Positions 25,669-33,700 of a stretch of 36,576 bases of DNA are shown here, piece after piece. Location of the stretch: assembly GCA_028277585.1 (NCBI GenBank), contig JANQFY010000516.1, positions 1 through 36,576 on the forward strand. Reading direction: 5' to 3'. Origin of the DNA: Sedimentisphaerales bacterium. Its GTDB lineage: Bacteria; Planctomycetota; Phycisphaerae; Sedimentisphaerales; Anaerobacaceae. The notes beneath the pieces were generated by a model. It saw nothing but the letters and a program-made list of their open reading frames with translations, was not told the DNA's origin and did no database searches. Made by a program: the position numbers and the translations under genes. The number at the start of each line of letters is the position of its first letter. The stretch's first letter is position 1.

Positions 25669-27741
25669 CTATTCCTCGTCGCCCACAAGTTCCTCGCCGA
25701 CGTTCTGGTGGTCCACCACGCGTCCGTCATCCAGATCGTTTGCCTGGGCGCCGCCCAGCTTGCGATACAAGTAGATGGTGTCGCGCAGGCCGCCCACGAT
25801 AAACCAGATGGTGACGGCGACGGAACTGGCGAAGATGAACCAGGTCCAGTAGCGCCAGAAGTTCAACCAGGATTCCTTCGGGATGCCGCCGTCGCGCACC
25901 AGGTGCCAGCCGTTACCCACGATGAAGATGAGGAACCAAGCGAGCGGCCAGGCCAGTGTCACGCCGGCGACGATCTTATCCGAGGGGGTGAACTCCTTGG
26001 TCCAGCCCAGCTTCTCCAGGATGGTCTTGCCGTCCTCGTACGATAGCGATTCTTCACCAGCGACCGTGTACTTGCCGCGGTGCAACATCCGATCCATGTT
26101 GAACGATTCCCGGCCGCCCAGCACCGAGACGAGCAGGTAGGAGAGCACGACGACCACAATGATCCAGAAAGACATCTCTTGTCCGGTCAGCTCGAAGATC
26201 GGTCGCAGAAACGCCACGAGTTGTTCGTTCTCCAGACCGGCCAGGAAGCCGGCGCCTTGCTGTTGAATCCAGAACGCGACGACCGTCAGTACGAGTCCAC
26301 TGATCATGCCTGTCCAGGCCGCGGCCGTCGTTCCCCGTTTCCAGTAGAGCCCCCCGATGATCGCAGCGCCGGCGCCGCTGACGAACATATTGGCCGATAG
26401 CGCGCAGAACATCTGGATGCGCTGGGCTTGCTGAAAGAGGAGACTGAAGATGAAGATGAAGACGGCGACCCCGAAGATCGCGGCGCGCAACAGCCACAGA
26501 TGCTGGCTGGCCTTGAGCGGTTTCTTGCGGAAGGGCAAGACGACGTCCTGGACGAACATGCTGCCCCACGAGTGCAGATAGGTGTCGTGCGTGCTGATGA
26601 AGGCGCCGAGCATCGCCGCGCACATCAGACCCAGAATCACCTTGGGGAAGACCAGTCCCATGAACAGCGGCGCCCGGGCCTCGCTGCGCATCTGCGCGAT
26701 GCGCTTTTGGGCATCCGGATCGGCGGTGTCGGCCTGGCCTTCCAGGTCGGGCGGGATCACGGCCGCGATTTTGTCTTTGAGGGCGCTGGATTCTTCGGCG
26801 AAGTCCGGGTGGTGCATGTACGTCCGCAGGCAGATAGGCAAGACAAGAACGACGAGCATCAGGACACGATAGCGCCAGTGGCTGAGCATCATCGCCATCT
26901 TAGATTCATGAGGACTCTTGGCCGAGCTGTAGTAGCCGGCCGTGCCTTGCCAGCCCATCGCGCAGTAGAACATAACGACGATGCTGATCAGGTAGAACCA
27001 GATGTTGAAGTTCTCCTCCTTGCCCATGTCGAACGGATTGACCAGGGACTTGCCCGGATCGGTCGCCATCAGCGTGTCGGAGACCTGGCCCCAATTGAAC
27101 GAGCAGAACAGGAAGATGATGACGACGATGAAAACGACGTAGGCGAAGGAGCCTTGGATGAAGTCGGTGACCATGACGGCGAACTGGCCGCCCAGGAACG
27201 TGAACAGTAGTGCGGTCGCCAGAAGGAAGACCATGATGAGCACAAAGGTGGACATCTCCAGGCCCAGGATGGTCACCGCGGTCGGCAGGCCGCAGTACCA
27301 GATGAAGAATCTCGCTCCGACGGACGGGAAGATGCCAAAGTTGAGAATACCGGCTAGAAACGCGACCAGACCGGCGAAGACGCGGAAGTTTCGGCTGTAG
27401 CGGACTTCGAGAAACTGCGCGAGCGTCAGCGCGCGGGTCTGGCGGAAGCGATAGAAGACCCACCCGGTAATGCCCATGATGATTAGTACCGGGCCTTCCA
27501 TGAAGCCCCACCAGATCGCGTTGTACCCCACGTCGTGATACTGTTCGAGATATCCGACCAGCGTGATGACGCCCATCATCGCCATACTCATCGCTACTGA
27601 GATCAGGTACCGACCGCCGCACCGCTGGGCGGCCAGGAAAGCCGCTACGGTCTTGGTGTGGCGCCGCGTGGAAAGGGCGGCCAGCAGCAGAACCGCTACC
27701 AGGGCGCCGACGATCGTCCAGTCGATCCAGTGCATATTCAT
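25669..27741 (-). CDS. Sodium:solute symporter (SSS family), extended
   Basis: This 690-aa membrane protein has the SSS layout: WIDWTIVGALVAVLLLAAL as the first helix, then SMAMMGVITLVGYLEQYHDVGYNAIWW, GQFAVMVTDFIQG, SANMFVSGAGAAIIGGLYWKRG and two further helices near the C-terminus. A soluble loop at about 310-350 (ALKDKIAAVIPPDLEGQ...) and an acidic tail (DDGRVVDHQNVGEELVGDEE) make it longer than symporter 1, to which it is only distantly similar. The substrate is unknown. It sits between a Tat-exported isomerase-like protein and UroD-like 3, so it repeats the symporter plus UroD pairing of block A. The ribosome site before the ATG at 27741 is weak (GGGAG, about 12 nt away). A strong hairpin lies in the 102-nt gap upstream. 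Confidence 0.9.
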   Translation of the reverse strand: MNMHWIDWTIVGALVAVLLLAALSTRRHTKTVAAFLAAQRCGGRYLISVAMSMAMMGVITLVGYLEQYHDVGYNAIWWGFMEGPVLIIMGITGWVFYRFRQTRALTLAQFLEVRYSRNFRVFAGLVAFLAGILNFGIFPSVGARFFIWYCGLPTAVTILGLEMSTFVLIMVFLLATALLFTFLGGQFAVMVTDFIQGSFAYVVFIVVIIFLFCSFNWGQVSDTLMATDPGKSLVNPFDMGKEENFNIWFYLISIVVMFYCAMGWQGTAGYYSSAKSPHESKMAMMLSHWRYRVLMLVVLVLPICLRTYMHHPDFAEESSALKDKIAAVIPPDLEGQADTADPDAQKRIAQMRSEARAPLFMGLVFPKVILGLMCAAMLGAFISTHDTYLHSWGSMFVQDVVLPFRKKPLKASQHLWLLRAAIFGVAVFIFIFSLLFQQAQRIQMFCALSANMFVSGAGAAIIGGLYWKRGTTAAAWTGMISGLVLTVVAFWIQQQGAGFLAGLENEQLVAFLRPIFELTGQEMSFWIIVVVVLSYLLVSVLGGRESFNMDRMLHRGKYTVAGEESLSYEDGKTILEKLGWTKEFTPSDKIVAGVTLAWPLAWFLIFIVGNGWHLVRDGGIPKESWLNFWRYWTWFIFASSVAVTIWFIVGGLRDTIYLYRKLGGAQANDLDDGRVVDHQNVGEELVGDEE

Positions 27742-27802
27742 GGCGTCGCTCTACTCCCGTACTTGTGGTTGGCTGACTCTCGGGCTCTGGAATGGCACGC
27801 AT

Positions 27803-27833
27803 GTCGCGCCCCGGCGCCTGGCCGGGACGCGAC
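27803..27833. repeat. Strong hairpin between the TIM-barrel and symporter genes
   Basis: The two 13-nt arms (27803-27815, 27821-27833) pair at 12 of 13 positions around the loop GCCTG. The hairpin begins 10 nt after the TIM-barrel stop in the direction of transcription. No T-run follows, so it more likely trims or protects the mRNA 3' end, setting different levels for the two genes, than ends transcription fully. Confidence 0.55.
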
Positions 27834-27843
27834 GGGAACGATC

Positions 27844-28800
27844 TTAGTTGGGCAGTACGCGATTCAGTCGCGCGAGGATGTCGGCCAATCGCTTGCGATC
27901 GCCGCCCCCGACTTCGGCCGTGCACCATCCGGTGAAGCCGATTTCGTCGAGTGCTTCGCGGACGGCGGGCCAGTCAATGGTTCCATCTCCAATTGCCGAC
28001 CAGTTGTTCTTCGCGCGACTGAAGCCCTTGACGTCCAGCTTGACAATGCGCTTGCCCAGGGTCCGGACCCAATCCTGGGGTTGCCCATACTTGTGGTGGT
28101 TGCCGATGTCATAGTACGCACCGACCCAGGGGCTGTTGCACGCGTCGATGAAGGCGGCATAGCGATCCGCTGATTGTTCAGGCTTGCCGTTGTGATCATA
28201 GAACATGTGATTCCACACGTTCTCGATCAGAATGCTGACGCCGAGCTTGGCGGCCAGCGGCACGGCGCCCTGGATGACCTCCAGCGAGCGGGCGATGATC
28301 TCCTCTTCGGGGCCGTCCTTTCCATGTCCCGGCACGAACAGCGCCGACGATCCGCCGCAGTAGTGCGATTCCTTGATCGCCGTCATAAGGTCATTGAGAC
28401 ACTGCTCGCGACGCTTCGGATCCGCCTCGGTGGCGCGGACGCTCCAGTGACGCGAATCGACCACGCCGTGGATAGGCAGGCCGGTCTTCTGGCTGGCTTC
28501 CAGGCATTCCTGCTTGTTCTCGCCACCGGGGGAATTCAACTCGACGCCGTCGTAGCCGAGATCCTGGACGAGCTTGAACTTGTCGAGAATGGGCAGCTTC
28601 TCGCCGATCATGCCGAACTTGAGCGACTTGAGAATCGGCTTGCGCGCCGCTTTCTGTCGCTTGGCGGGTCGAGCGGTCGCGCCCTGCGGCGTCCAGACGC
28701 CGGCGCCGAGCGCCGCCCCGAGGAGAGCCGTGCGGCTCATCATGTCACGTCGGTTTATCTTGGCGTGCTCGCTGGACGGTGTTTGTTTCGGATCGGCCAT
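27844..28800 (-). CDS. Tat-exported sugar phosphate isomerase/epimerase-like TIM barrel
   Basis: This 318-aa protein belongs to the xylose-isomerase-like TIM-barrel superfamily. The N-terminus has twin arginines (INRRDMMSRTALLGAALGAG, R17-R18) typical of Tat signals. The barrel follows: KFGMIGEKLPILDKFKLVQDLGYDGVELNSPGG, LGVSILIENVWNHMFYD, VGAYYDIGNHHKYG, RIVKLDVKGFS and GWCTAEVGGGD. The Glu, Asp/His and final Glu on these strands are the usual metal ligands. I chose the ATG at 28800: GGAGAG lies upstream and the Tat signal starts there. Secreted members of this family are abundant in planctomycetes and act on sugars or inositol-like polyols; the exact reaction is unknown. It lies in block E with the symporter and UroD-like 3. 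Confidence 0.85.
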   Translation of the reverse strand: MADPKQTPSSEHAKINRRDMMSRTALLGAALGAGVWTPQGATARPAKRQKAARKPILKSLKFGMIGEKLPILDKFKLVQDLGYDGVELNSPGGENKQECLEASQKTGLPIHGVVDSRHWSVRATEADPKRREQCLNDLMTAIKESHYCGGSSALFVPGHGKDGPEEEIIARSLEVIQGAVPLAAKLGVSILIENVWNHMFYDHNGKPEQSADRYAAFIDACNSPWVGAYYDIGNHHKYGQPQDWVRTLGKRIVKLDVKGFSRAKNNWSAIGDGTIDWPAVREALDEIGFTGWCTAEVGGGDRKRLADILARLNRVLPN

Positions 28801-28840
28801 GATCGAGTCTCTCCAATGAAAAAGGCCATTCAAGTGGTAC

Positions 28841-28857
28841 AGCACCGCGGGGGTGCT
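28841..28857. repeat. Small hairpin before the TIM-barrel gene
   Basis: AGCACC (28841-28846) and GGTGCT (28852-28857) pair around GCGGG. On the minus strand it lies about 40 nt before the ATG at 28800, in the likely leader. No known riboswitch pattern is recognised. Confidence 0.35.
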
Positions 28858-28868
28858 TTGGAATCGTG

Positions 28869-28911
28869 GGCCCATTCTATCGTTTCCGTGGGGAGAACGC
28901 CAGAATGGGCC
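28869..28911. repeat. 10-bp inverted repeat between TIGR04076 and TIM-barrel genes
   Basis: GGCCCATTCT (28869-28878) and AGAATGGGCC (28902-28911) are perfect arms 23 nt apart. On the plus strand a T5 run follows (28916-28920), but no plus-strand gene ends here. On the minus strand a TAGAAT box falls at the second arm. It may be an operator or an RNA processing site. Confidence 0.45.
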
Positions 28912-28963
28912 GACCTTTTTCGTCGCGGCCCGAGGCCGTCCGGATGGGGCGGGACTGGGGGAG

Positions 28964-29251
28964 TCAGTCGATTTTGCTGATCTCAAAGACCACGGTGCCC
29001 CCGCCGGTGTGGTCGCAGGGGTCGGGGCAGTGGACGTAGGCCTTGCTCTTGTCCTCTTTGCCCTCGATTCCCCATTGGGCCGGTTCGGAGACGCGCAGGG
29101 CGTTGTAGTAGGGCATCAACGCCGCCAGGCCGTGCATGCAGACGGGATTCTCGCTGACGAGTTGATAACCTCTCTTAAGCACGAAGGAATCGCCGACCCT
29201 ATAGGTCGGGCAATGGCCCTTGACTTGCTTGACCGTGACTTTCAGATCCAT
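28964..29251 (-). CDS. TIGR04076-family small protein
   Basis: This 95-aa protein matches the TIGR04076 pattern: MDLKVTVKQVKGHCPTYRVGD at the start, CMHGLAALMPYYNALR in the middle and AYVHCPDPCDHTGGGTVVFEI at the end. The spaced Cys and His residues could bind a metal. Members are found in anaerobes and other bacteria, and no function is established. The ATG at 29251 is chosen because the family begins there; an in-frame ATG at 29290 lies inside the putative -10 box. GGGAG lies 10 nt upstream. It diverges from the MTA phosphorylase and is first in block E, though 163 nt of non-coding sequence separates it from the TIM-barrel gene, so co-transcription is uncertain. Confidence 0.85.
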   Translation of the reverse strand: MDLKVTVKQVKGHCPTYRVGDSFVLKRGYQLVSENPVCMHGLAALMPYYNALRVSEPAQWGIEGKEDKSKAYVHCPDPCDHTGGGTVVFEISKID

Positions 29252-29289
29252 ATCTCCGAAACTCCCATCAATGTCGGATTGCGTTTTCA

Positions 29290-29320
29290 ACTATAGTGGC
29301 GCCACCGCCCGTTTGTTCAA
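29290..29320 (-). promoter_or_regulatory. Weak promoter candidate for the TIGR04076 gene
   Basis: On the minus strand TTGAAC (29315-29320) and TATAGT (29290-29295) are 19 nt apart, longer than ideal. The start codon is 39 nt downstream. Confidence 0.3.
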
Positions 29321-29371
29321 GGCAAATCGAAGCCGGGGTGTTTTCCCGAAGACGTTGGCAGCCAGAAATGA

Positions 29372-29400
29372 TCGACAGGATGGGGCGATCGGGCTATGAT
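29372..29400 (+). promoter_or_regulatory. Promoter of the MTA phosphorylase gene
   Basis: TCGACA (29372-29377) and TATGAT (29395-29400) are separated by 17 nt, and each differs from the sigma-70 consensus at one base. A perfect AGGAGG (29414-29419) follows, 12 nt before the ATG at 29432. Confidence 0.6.
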
Positions 29401-29431
29401 GAGGCCGACAGAAAGGAGGCCAAGTAAGGAT

Positions 29432-30307
29432 ATGGCAGAAGAATTGGTTGGTGTGATCGGTGGAACGGGGCTGGGCGATGCGCTGGCCGAGCAGTTGACC
29501 GGTGTTGAGTTGCGCGAGGAGCAGACGCCCTTCGGTGCGCCCAGTGGACCAATCGTCGTCGGAATGCTGGGCAATCGGCAAATTGCGTTCATTGGGCGGC
29601 ACGGCCCGGGACATCGGTTCGGACCCAGCGATGTGCCCTATGCGGCCAATATCTTCGCGCTGAAACAACTGGGCGTCCACAGCATCATCGCCAGTGGTGC
29701 GGTCGGTTCGCTACGCGATGAGATCGCGCCGGGTGACCTGGTCATCGTCGATCAGTTCATCGACAAGACATCTCGACGCACAAACACGTTCTTCGATGGC
29801 TACGGCGCCGTGCACTGCGAGATGGCGCACCCCACCTGCAGTCGGCTTCGCGAGTCTCTGCTGCGCACCGCCGATCCGATGGACATCAAGATTCATACTG
29901 AGGGGACGTATGTCTGTATGGAAGGGCCGCAGTTCTCGACGCGGGCTGAGTCGTTGATGCATCGCACCTGGGGTGGGGACCTGATTGGCATGACGGCGAT
30001 GCCTGAGGCGAAGCTGGCCCGCGAGGCTCAGATGTGCTACGCCCTGGTGGCTCTGGCCAGCGACTATGATTGCTGGCGACCTCACGACCCATCGAAGGGC
30101 AAGCAGACCCTGCTGCAGGAGATCATCTCGAACCTCAAGACAGCCACCGACAATTGCCTGGCCCTGATCGAGGCACTGTTGGCTGGTGGTGAGTCACTCG
30201 TCTGTGAGGACTGCGACTGTCGCACGAGTCTGGAACTGGCCGTCTGGACCGATCCGAAGCAGATCGACGCCGGCCGCAAAGAGGATCTAGCCGTTCTGTT
30301 TGAGTGA
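29432..30307 (+). CDS. mtnP: S-methyl-5'-thioadenosine phosphorylase
   Basis: This 291-aa cytoplasmic enzyme should cleave 5'-methylthioadenosine with phosphate to adenine and 5-methylthioribose 1-phosphate, in methionine salvage. It belongs to nucleoside phosphorylase family 2: GVIGGTGLGD at the start, the phosphate loop region FIGRHGPGHRFGPSDVPYAANI, IASGAVGSL, YVCMEGPQFSTRAES and MTAMPEAKLAREAQMCYALVALASDYDCW. The RHGPGH and SDYD motifs favour methylthioadenosine or adenosine over guanosine/inosine substrates, though some relatives also use inosine. The start at 29432 gives the usual N-terminus MAEELVGVIGG; an in-frame ATG at 29396 lies in the -10 box. The C-terminal tail after about 245 is longer than usual and has a CEDCDC cluster. 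The lipoprotein gene follows after 99 nt. Confidence 0.88.
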   Translation: MAEELVGVIGGTGLGDALAEQLTGVELREEQTPFGAPSGPIVVGMLGNRQIAFIGRHGPGHRFGPSDVPYAANIFALKQLGVHSIIASGAVGSLRDEIAPGDLVIVDQFIDKTSRRTNTFFDGYGAVHCEMAHPTCSRLRESLLRTADPMDIKIHTEGTYVCMEGPQFSTRAESLMHRTWGGDLIGMTAMPEAKLAREAQMCYALVALASDYDCWRPHDPSKGKQTLLQEIISNLKTATDNCLALIEALLAGGESLVCEDCDCRTSLELAVWTDPKQIDAGRKEDLAVLFE

Positions 30308-30332
30308 AGCGTATCTCGTATTGCGATTTGTC

Positions 30333-30352
30333 ATTCCTGCGCAGGCAGGAAT
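30333..30352. repeat. REP-like hairpin ATTCCTGC-GCAG-GCAGGAAT
   Basis: Eight-base arms flank a 4-nt loop, and the flanks (TGTC before, CCACG after) match the widespread intergenic repeat usually read as GTCATTCC...GGAATCCA. It sits 26 nt after the MTA phosphorylase stop and has no T-run, so it is a repeat element rather than a classic terminator. Confidence 0.7.
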
Positions 30353-30406
30353 CCACGCTCTCGATCGCGCACGACGCGTGACGAATGGGTTCGAAAGGAT
30401 ATCGAC

Positions 30407-30781
30407 ATGACGGGTAAGGCAATCCGATTCGTTGTCGCAAGTTCTATCGCTCTGACACTGATGGCGAGCGGCTGTCATCGCGAGACTACTCCGGGGACGA
30501 AGCAGGCTCGACTCATTGCGGCTGAGAATATGCAGTTGAAGAAGAGCCTGACAGGCCGCCAGTCGGAACTGGATGAACTCAAGGCGCAGCACGCCAAGGA
30601 ATTGCAGCAGAAAGATGCGGAGTTGGCCGCCTGTCGGAAGCGCATCGCGGCCTTGGAGAGCGATCTTGAGAAAGGAATCGCCGAGCGGGTCAGCGGCGTC
30701 ACCGCCGCGGTGATGGATGAGAATGCTCGTCTGCGTCGGGAACTCGAGAAACTCAAGACGCAGCTTCCCCGCAATCCTTAG
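30407..30781 (+). CDS. Small coiled-coil lipoprotein
   Basis: This 124-aa protein has a lipoprotein signal: a charged start, a hydrophobic stretch FVVASSIALTLMASGC, and C23 in the lipobox MASGC. From about residue 33 it is almost wholly helical heptad sequence (ENMQLKKSLTGRQSELDELKAQHAKELQQKDAELAACRKRIAALESDLEK), which predicts a coiled coil, perhaps a dimer anchored in the membrane. No family is recognised. AAAGGA lies about 8 nt before the ATG at 30407. It follows the MTA phosphorylase on the same strand but is separated by the REP-like hairpin, so shared transcription is uncertain. Related small coiled-coil lipoproteins are common in Gram-negative envelopes, and a structural envelope role is a guess. 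Confidence 0.75.
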   Translation: MTGKAIRFVVASSIALTLMASGCHRETTPGTKQARLIAAENMQLKKSLTGRQSELDELKAQHAKELQQKDAELAACRKRIAALESDLEKGIAERVSGVTAAVMDENARLRRELEKLKTQLPRNP

Positions 30782-30798
30782 TTCCGCGCATTCGGACG

Positions 30799-33700
30799 TC
30801 AGTCTCTTTCGATGGTGTACGTGCCGACGACTTCGTGGTCATCCCGCGTCATCGTGACATCCAGTCGGTCGATCGTCGCGTCCACTCGGATCACGACGGC
30901 TCGTCCTGCCTTGGGGGCGCCTCCAATCACGACAGGGTAGTTCTGCACGCCAGCCTGTGGCGCCACGACGGCATAACGGTGCGTGTGCCCACAGATCATC
31001 AGATCGATCCGACCCTCATTGAGGACGGGACGCCATTTGTTGTACGTGTCCATGGGGCCATGCCAGTCCTCTGAGGGCCTGGGGGGCATGTGGACCAGCA
31101 CGACGCGGTAGGGTGCTTTGGCGAACGCATCCGATCGGATTTCACGCTGGAGCCACTGTTTCTGTTCTTCCCGATAGCGATCGAAACCCACGAGTCCGCT
31201 GTACTCGCCGTGGTCATCGGCTTTGTCCTCCCCGCCATCCAGGACGACGAAATGGACGGAGCCATGATCGAAGGAGTAGTAGTACCGATCCCGAGGGGAG
31301 GCGATGTAGTCGGGCAGCATTCGTGCGAATCGCCCCCGCGTCTCGTGGTTGCCTCGGACGTATACGAATGGTGTCTCGGAGGCGAACAGTTCCGTGCAGG
31401 GCGTGAGAACATGGTCGATGACCTGCTGCTGATTCTCTATGTGGCCCAGGATATCGCCATTGAGAAAGACGAGGTCATACGGTTGAGATTTGGCCATCTT
31501 CAACAGCGATTCCAGGATCACGTTTCTCTCGTGGATGTCATTGAGGACGATGAAGGATATCTTCTCCTTCTGACGATCCAGCGTTCTGAAAGTATGGAAT
31601 TCGCTGGTGACTGTGTCACCGTAGGCGACCTTGTAGGGCTCGAACTTGAGGATCTCTTTCGAGCAGACGCGATAGCGGTAGGACTGGCCCGGGCTCAGTC
31701 CAGTGATCTCGATTTTGTGAATCGTCCGGTCCGCATCGATCAGGCCGTGCTCGCTGTGGTAGGCCTTCTGTTTGAGCGGTTCAGCCGCTCCGTACTCGAC
31801 CCAACTCGTGCACTTCTCGTCGGTGATCCACATCACGGTTATCGATGTTTCCGAGGGGCTCTGCAGATAAGGTCCCGCGACGATCTGGACGGCTGGGGCC
31901 TTTGTGATCAGGACCTCCTCATCGGTCGACGTTGGGAAGGTGATGCGAGCACCTGCAAGTCGTTCGGCCATCTGCCCATTTCGCTGGAGTTGGACCTTGC
32001 GGTTGGGCCACGGATTGACCAGGGTGCATGGCCGGCCCTTTTCGCTTCTCATCCGTATGTATTCGACCCTGCCATTGGCCAGGGCGCTGGAGACGAGGAA
32101 GGCGCCCCAGGTGCGGATGTTGTGGAAGCGGGCGTCGCGATCGCGGGGCCAGGCCGCGAAGACGCGCAGCATACCATTATGCCCTGTACACAGCATCTCA
32201 TTGATCGTATTGGGTACGGTCGAGCAGTTCTCGATGCCGTGGGGGTTGTCCTTCTGGAATCCGTTGGGATAGGTGTTCTCGGAGTAGTCCCCGAGTTTCT
32301 GCAGGATCACATTCGGATCGTAGCCGACGCGTACCGCGGCCGGGAAGAAACTGTTCGAACCATTGAAGTCGATCCACCGCCCCATGATGTCGATGGTGTT
32401 GTGCGCGACTTCCAGCAGCTTTGGATCGCTGTCTAGCCCAATCGCACCGGCCGGATAGATCTGTTGGATCCCGAGCGTGTTGTCGCGCCACCAGGCGGTT
32501 CCCTTCTCGGTGTAGCGGAAGACCTCTTTGCCTTCGCGCTGCTGGGTTGCGAAATCGCTCAGGTGGTTCAGGATGTGACGCCACTTGGCGCGTCGATCCG
32601 CGTCGATCTGCAACGTCTGGCTCATGTCGAGTGCCAGAGCGAACGTGTTGTGGAGCAGGCCCAGTGTCAGGATCGGATTCCTGTTCTGACCCGACCCTTC
32701 GTGGATTGCGTCCCCGTAGATGACGTACCGACCCTCCTCGAATCTGAGATAGTCCTCCCAGAAGTCCACCACGTCGCGTACGAAGGGATAGACGCGGCGC
32801 CCGTAGTCCGAGTCGTACGTGCAGCGCCAACGCTGGGCGATGTTGACCAGACAATAGGCGGCGTTGGATCGTTGTTGATAGAAGAGCCCTCCCTTTTCGA
32901 AGTTGGGCGAATTGCGGTAAGGCTCTGCGTTGCGCGTCGTTTCGATTCCAAGCGGCCCGATTCCGACGGGATAGAGTACCCCCCGTGTCTTCGTGACATT
33001 ATCGGCGTACCAGCGGCCCCGCGCTATGAAGTCCAGCAACGGCGTGTCCTGGGGGTCTCCCTGTTCGATCCGATTGGCCGAGTACAAACCGTAGTAGGGC
33101 GCCATGTGGTTGTAGTTCAGGTGGTAGTCGCCGGCCCAGGCGGGTTGGTCCGTCGTGATCCACGAGCCGAAGATGCTGGGCGGGAAGACCGGGTCGCGGC
33201 TGCACGCACCCATGACGTAGAGCGAGCGGTAGTAGTGCAGGGCGACCGGATCGGCCCCGATATCGACGAAGGATTGCGCCCAATACCGGGCCCACCATTG
33301 GGCGTGCGCTGTGCGCAGTTGGCTCAGTGACATCGCGTCCAGTTGCCTGGCATTTCGCTGGGCTCTGGCAAGGTAATCCTCCTGCTCGAATCGGCTCGCG
33401 CTCGTTACTACGACGACCACCGCTCGGCCCGGGGCCAGAGAGAATACCGTCCCCCGGGCACTGCTCGACTTCATGGCGACGGCGGCTTCCACAGGGATGT
33501 CCACATCCTGAACGAATCGCCGGGCCGCCCAATGGACGCCCTCCGAATCGCCTTGCCGCGTTTCTGCCCCGTCTCCTCCGAAAGGCGAGAGATCCAATGC
33601 CACTTCAAAGGTCTTCCCCGTTGCGGATAGTTCGATGACGAGTGCATTGGCTGTCGCGGCCAGCCAACTTCTCATCATCACAGACGAATCGCCCTGTTCA

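Noticed and set aside
29355-29400. TTGGCA at 29355 as the -35 for the MTA phosphorylase
   Set aside because: It is 34 nt from TATGAT; TCGACA at 29372 gives the right 17-nt spacing.
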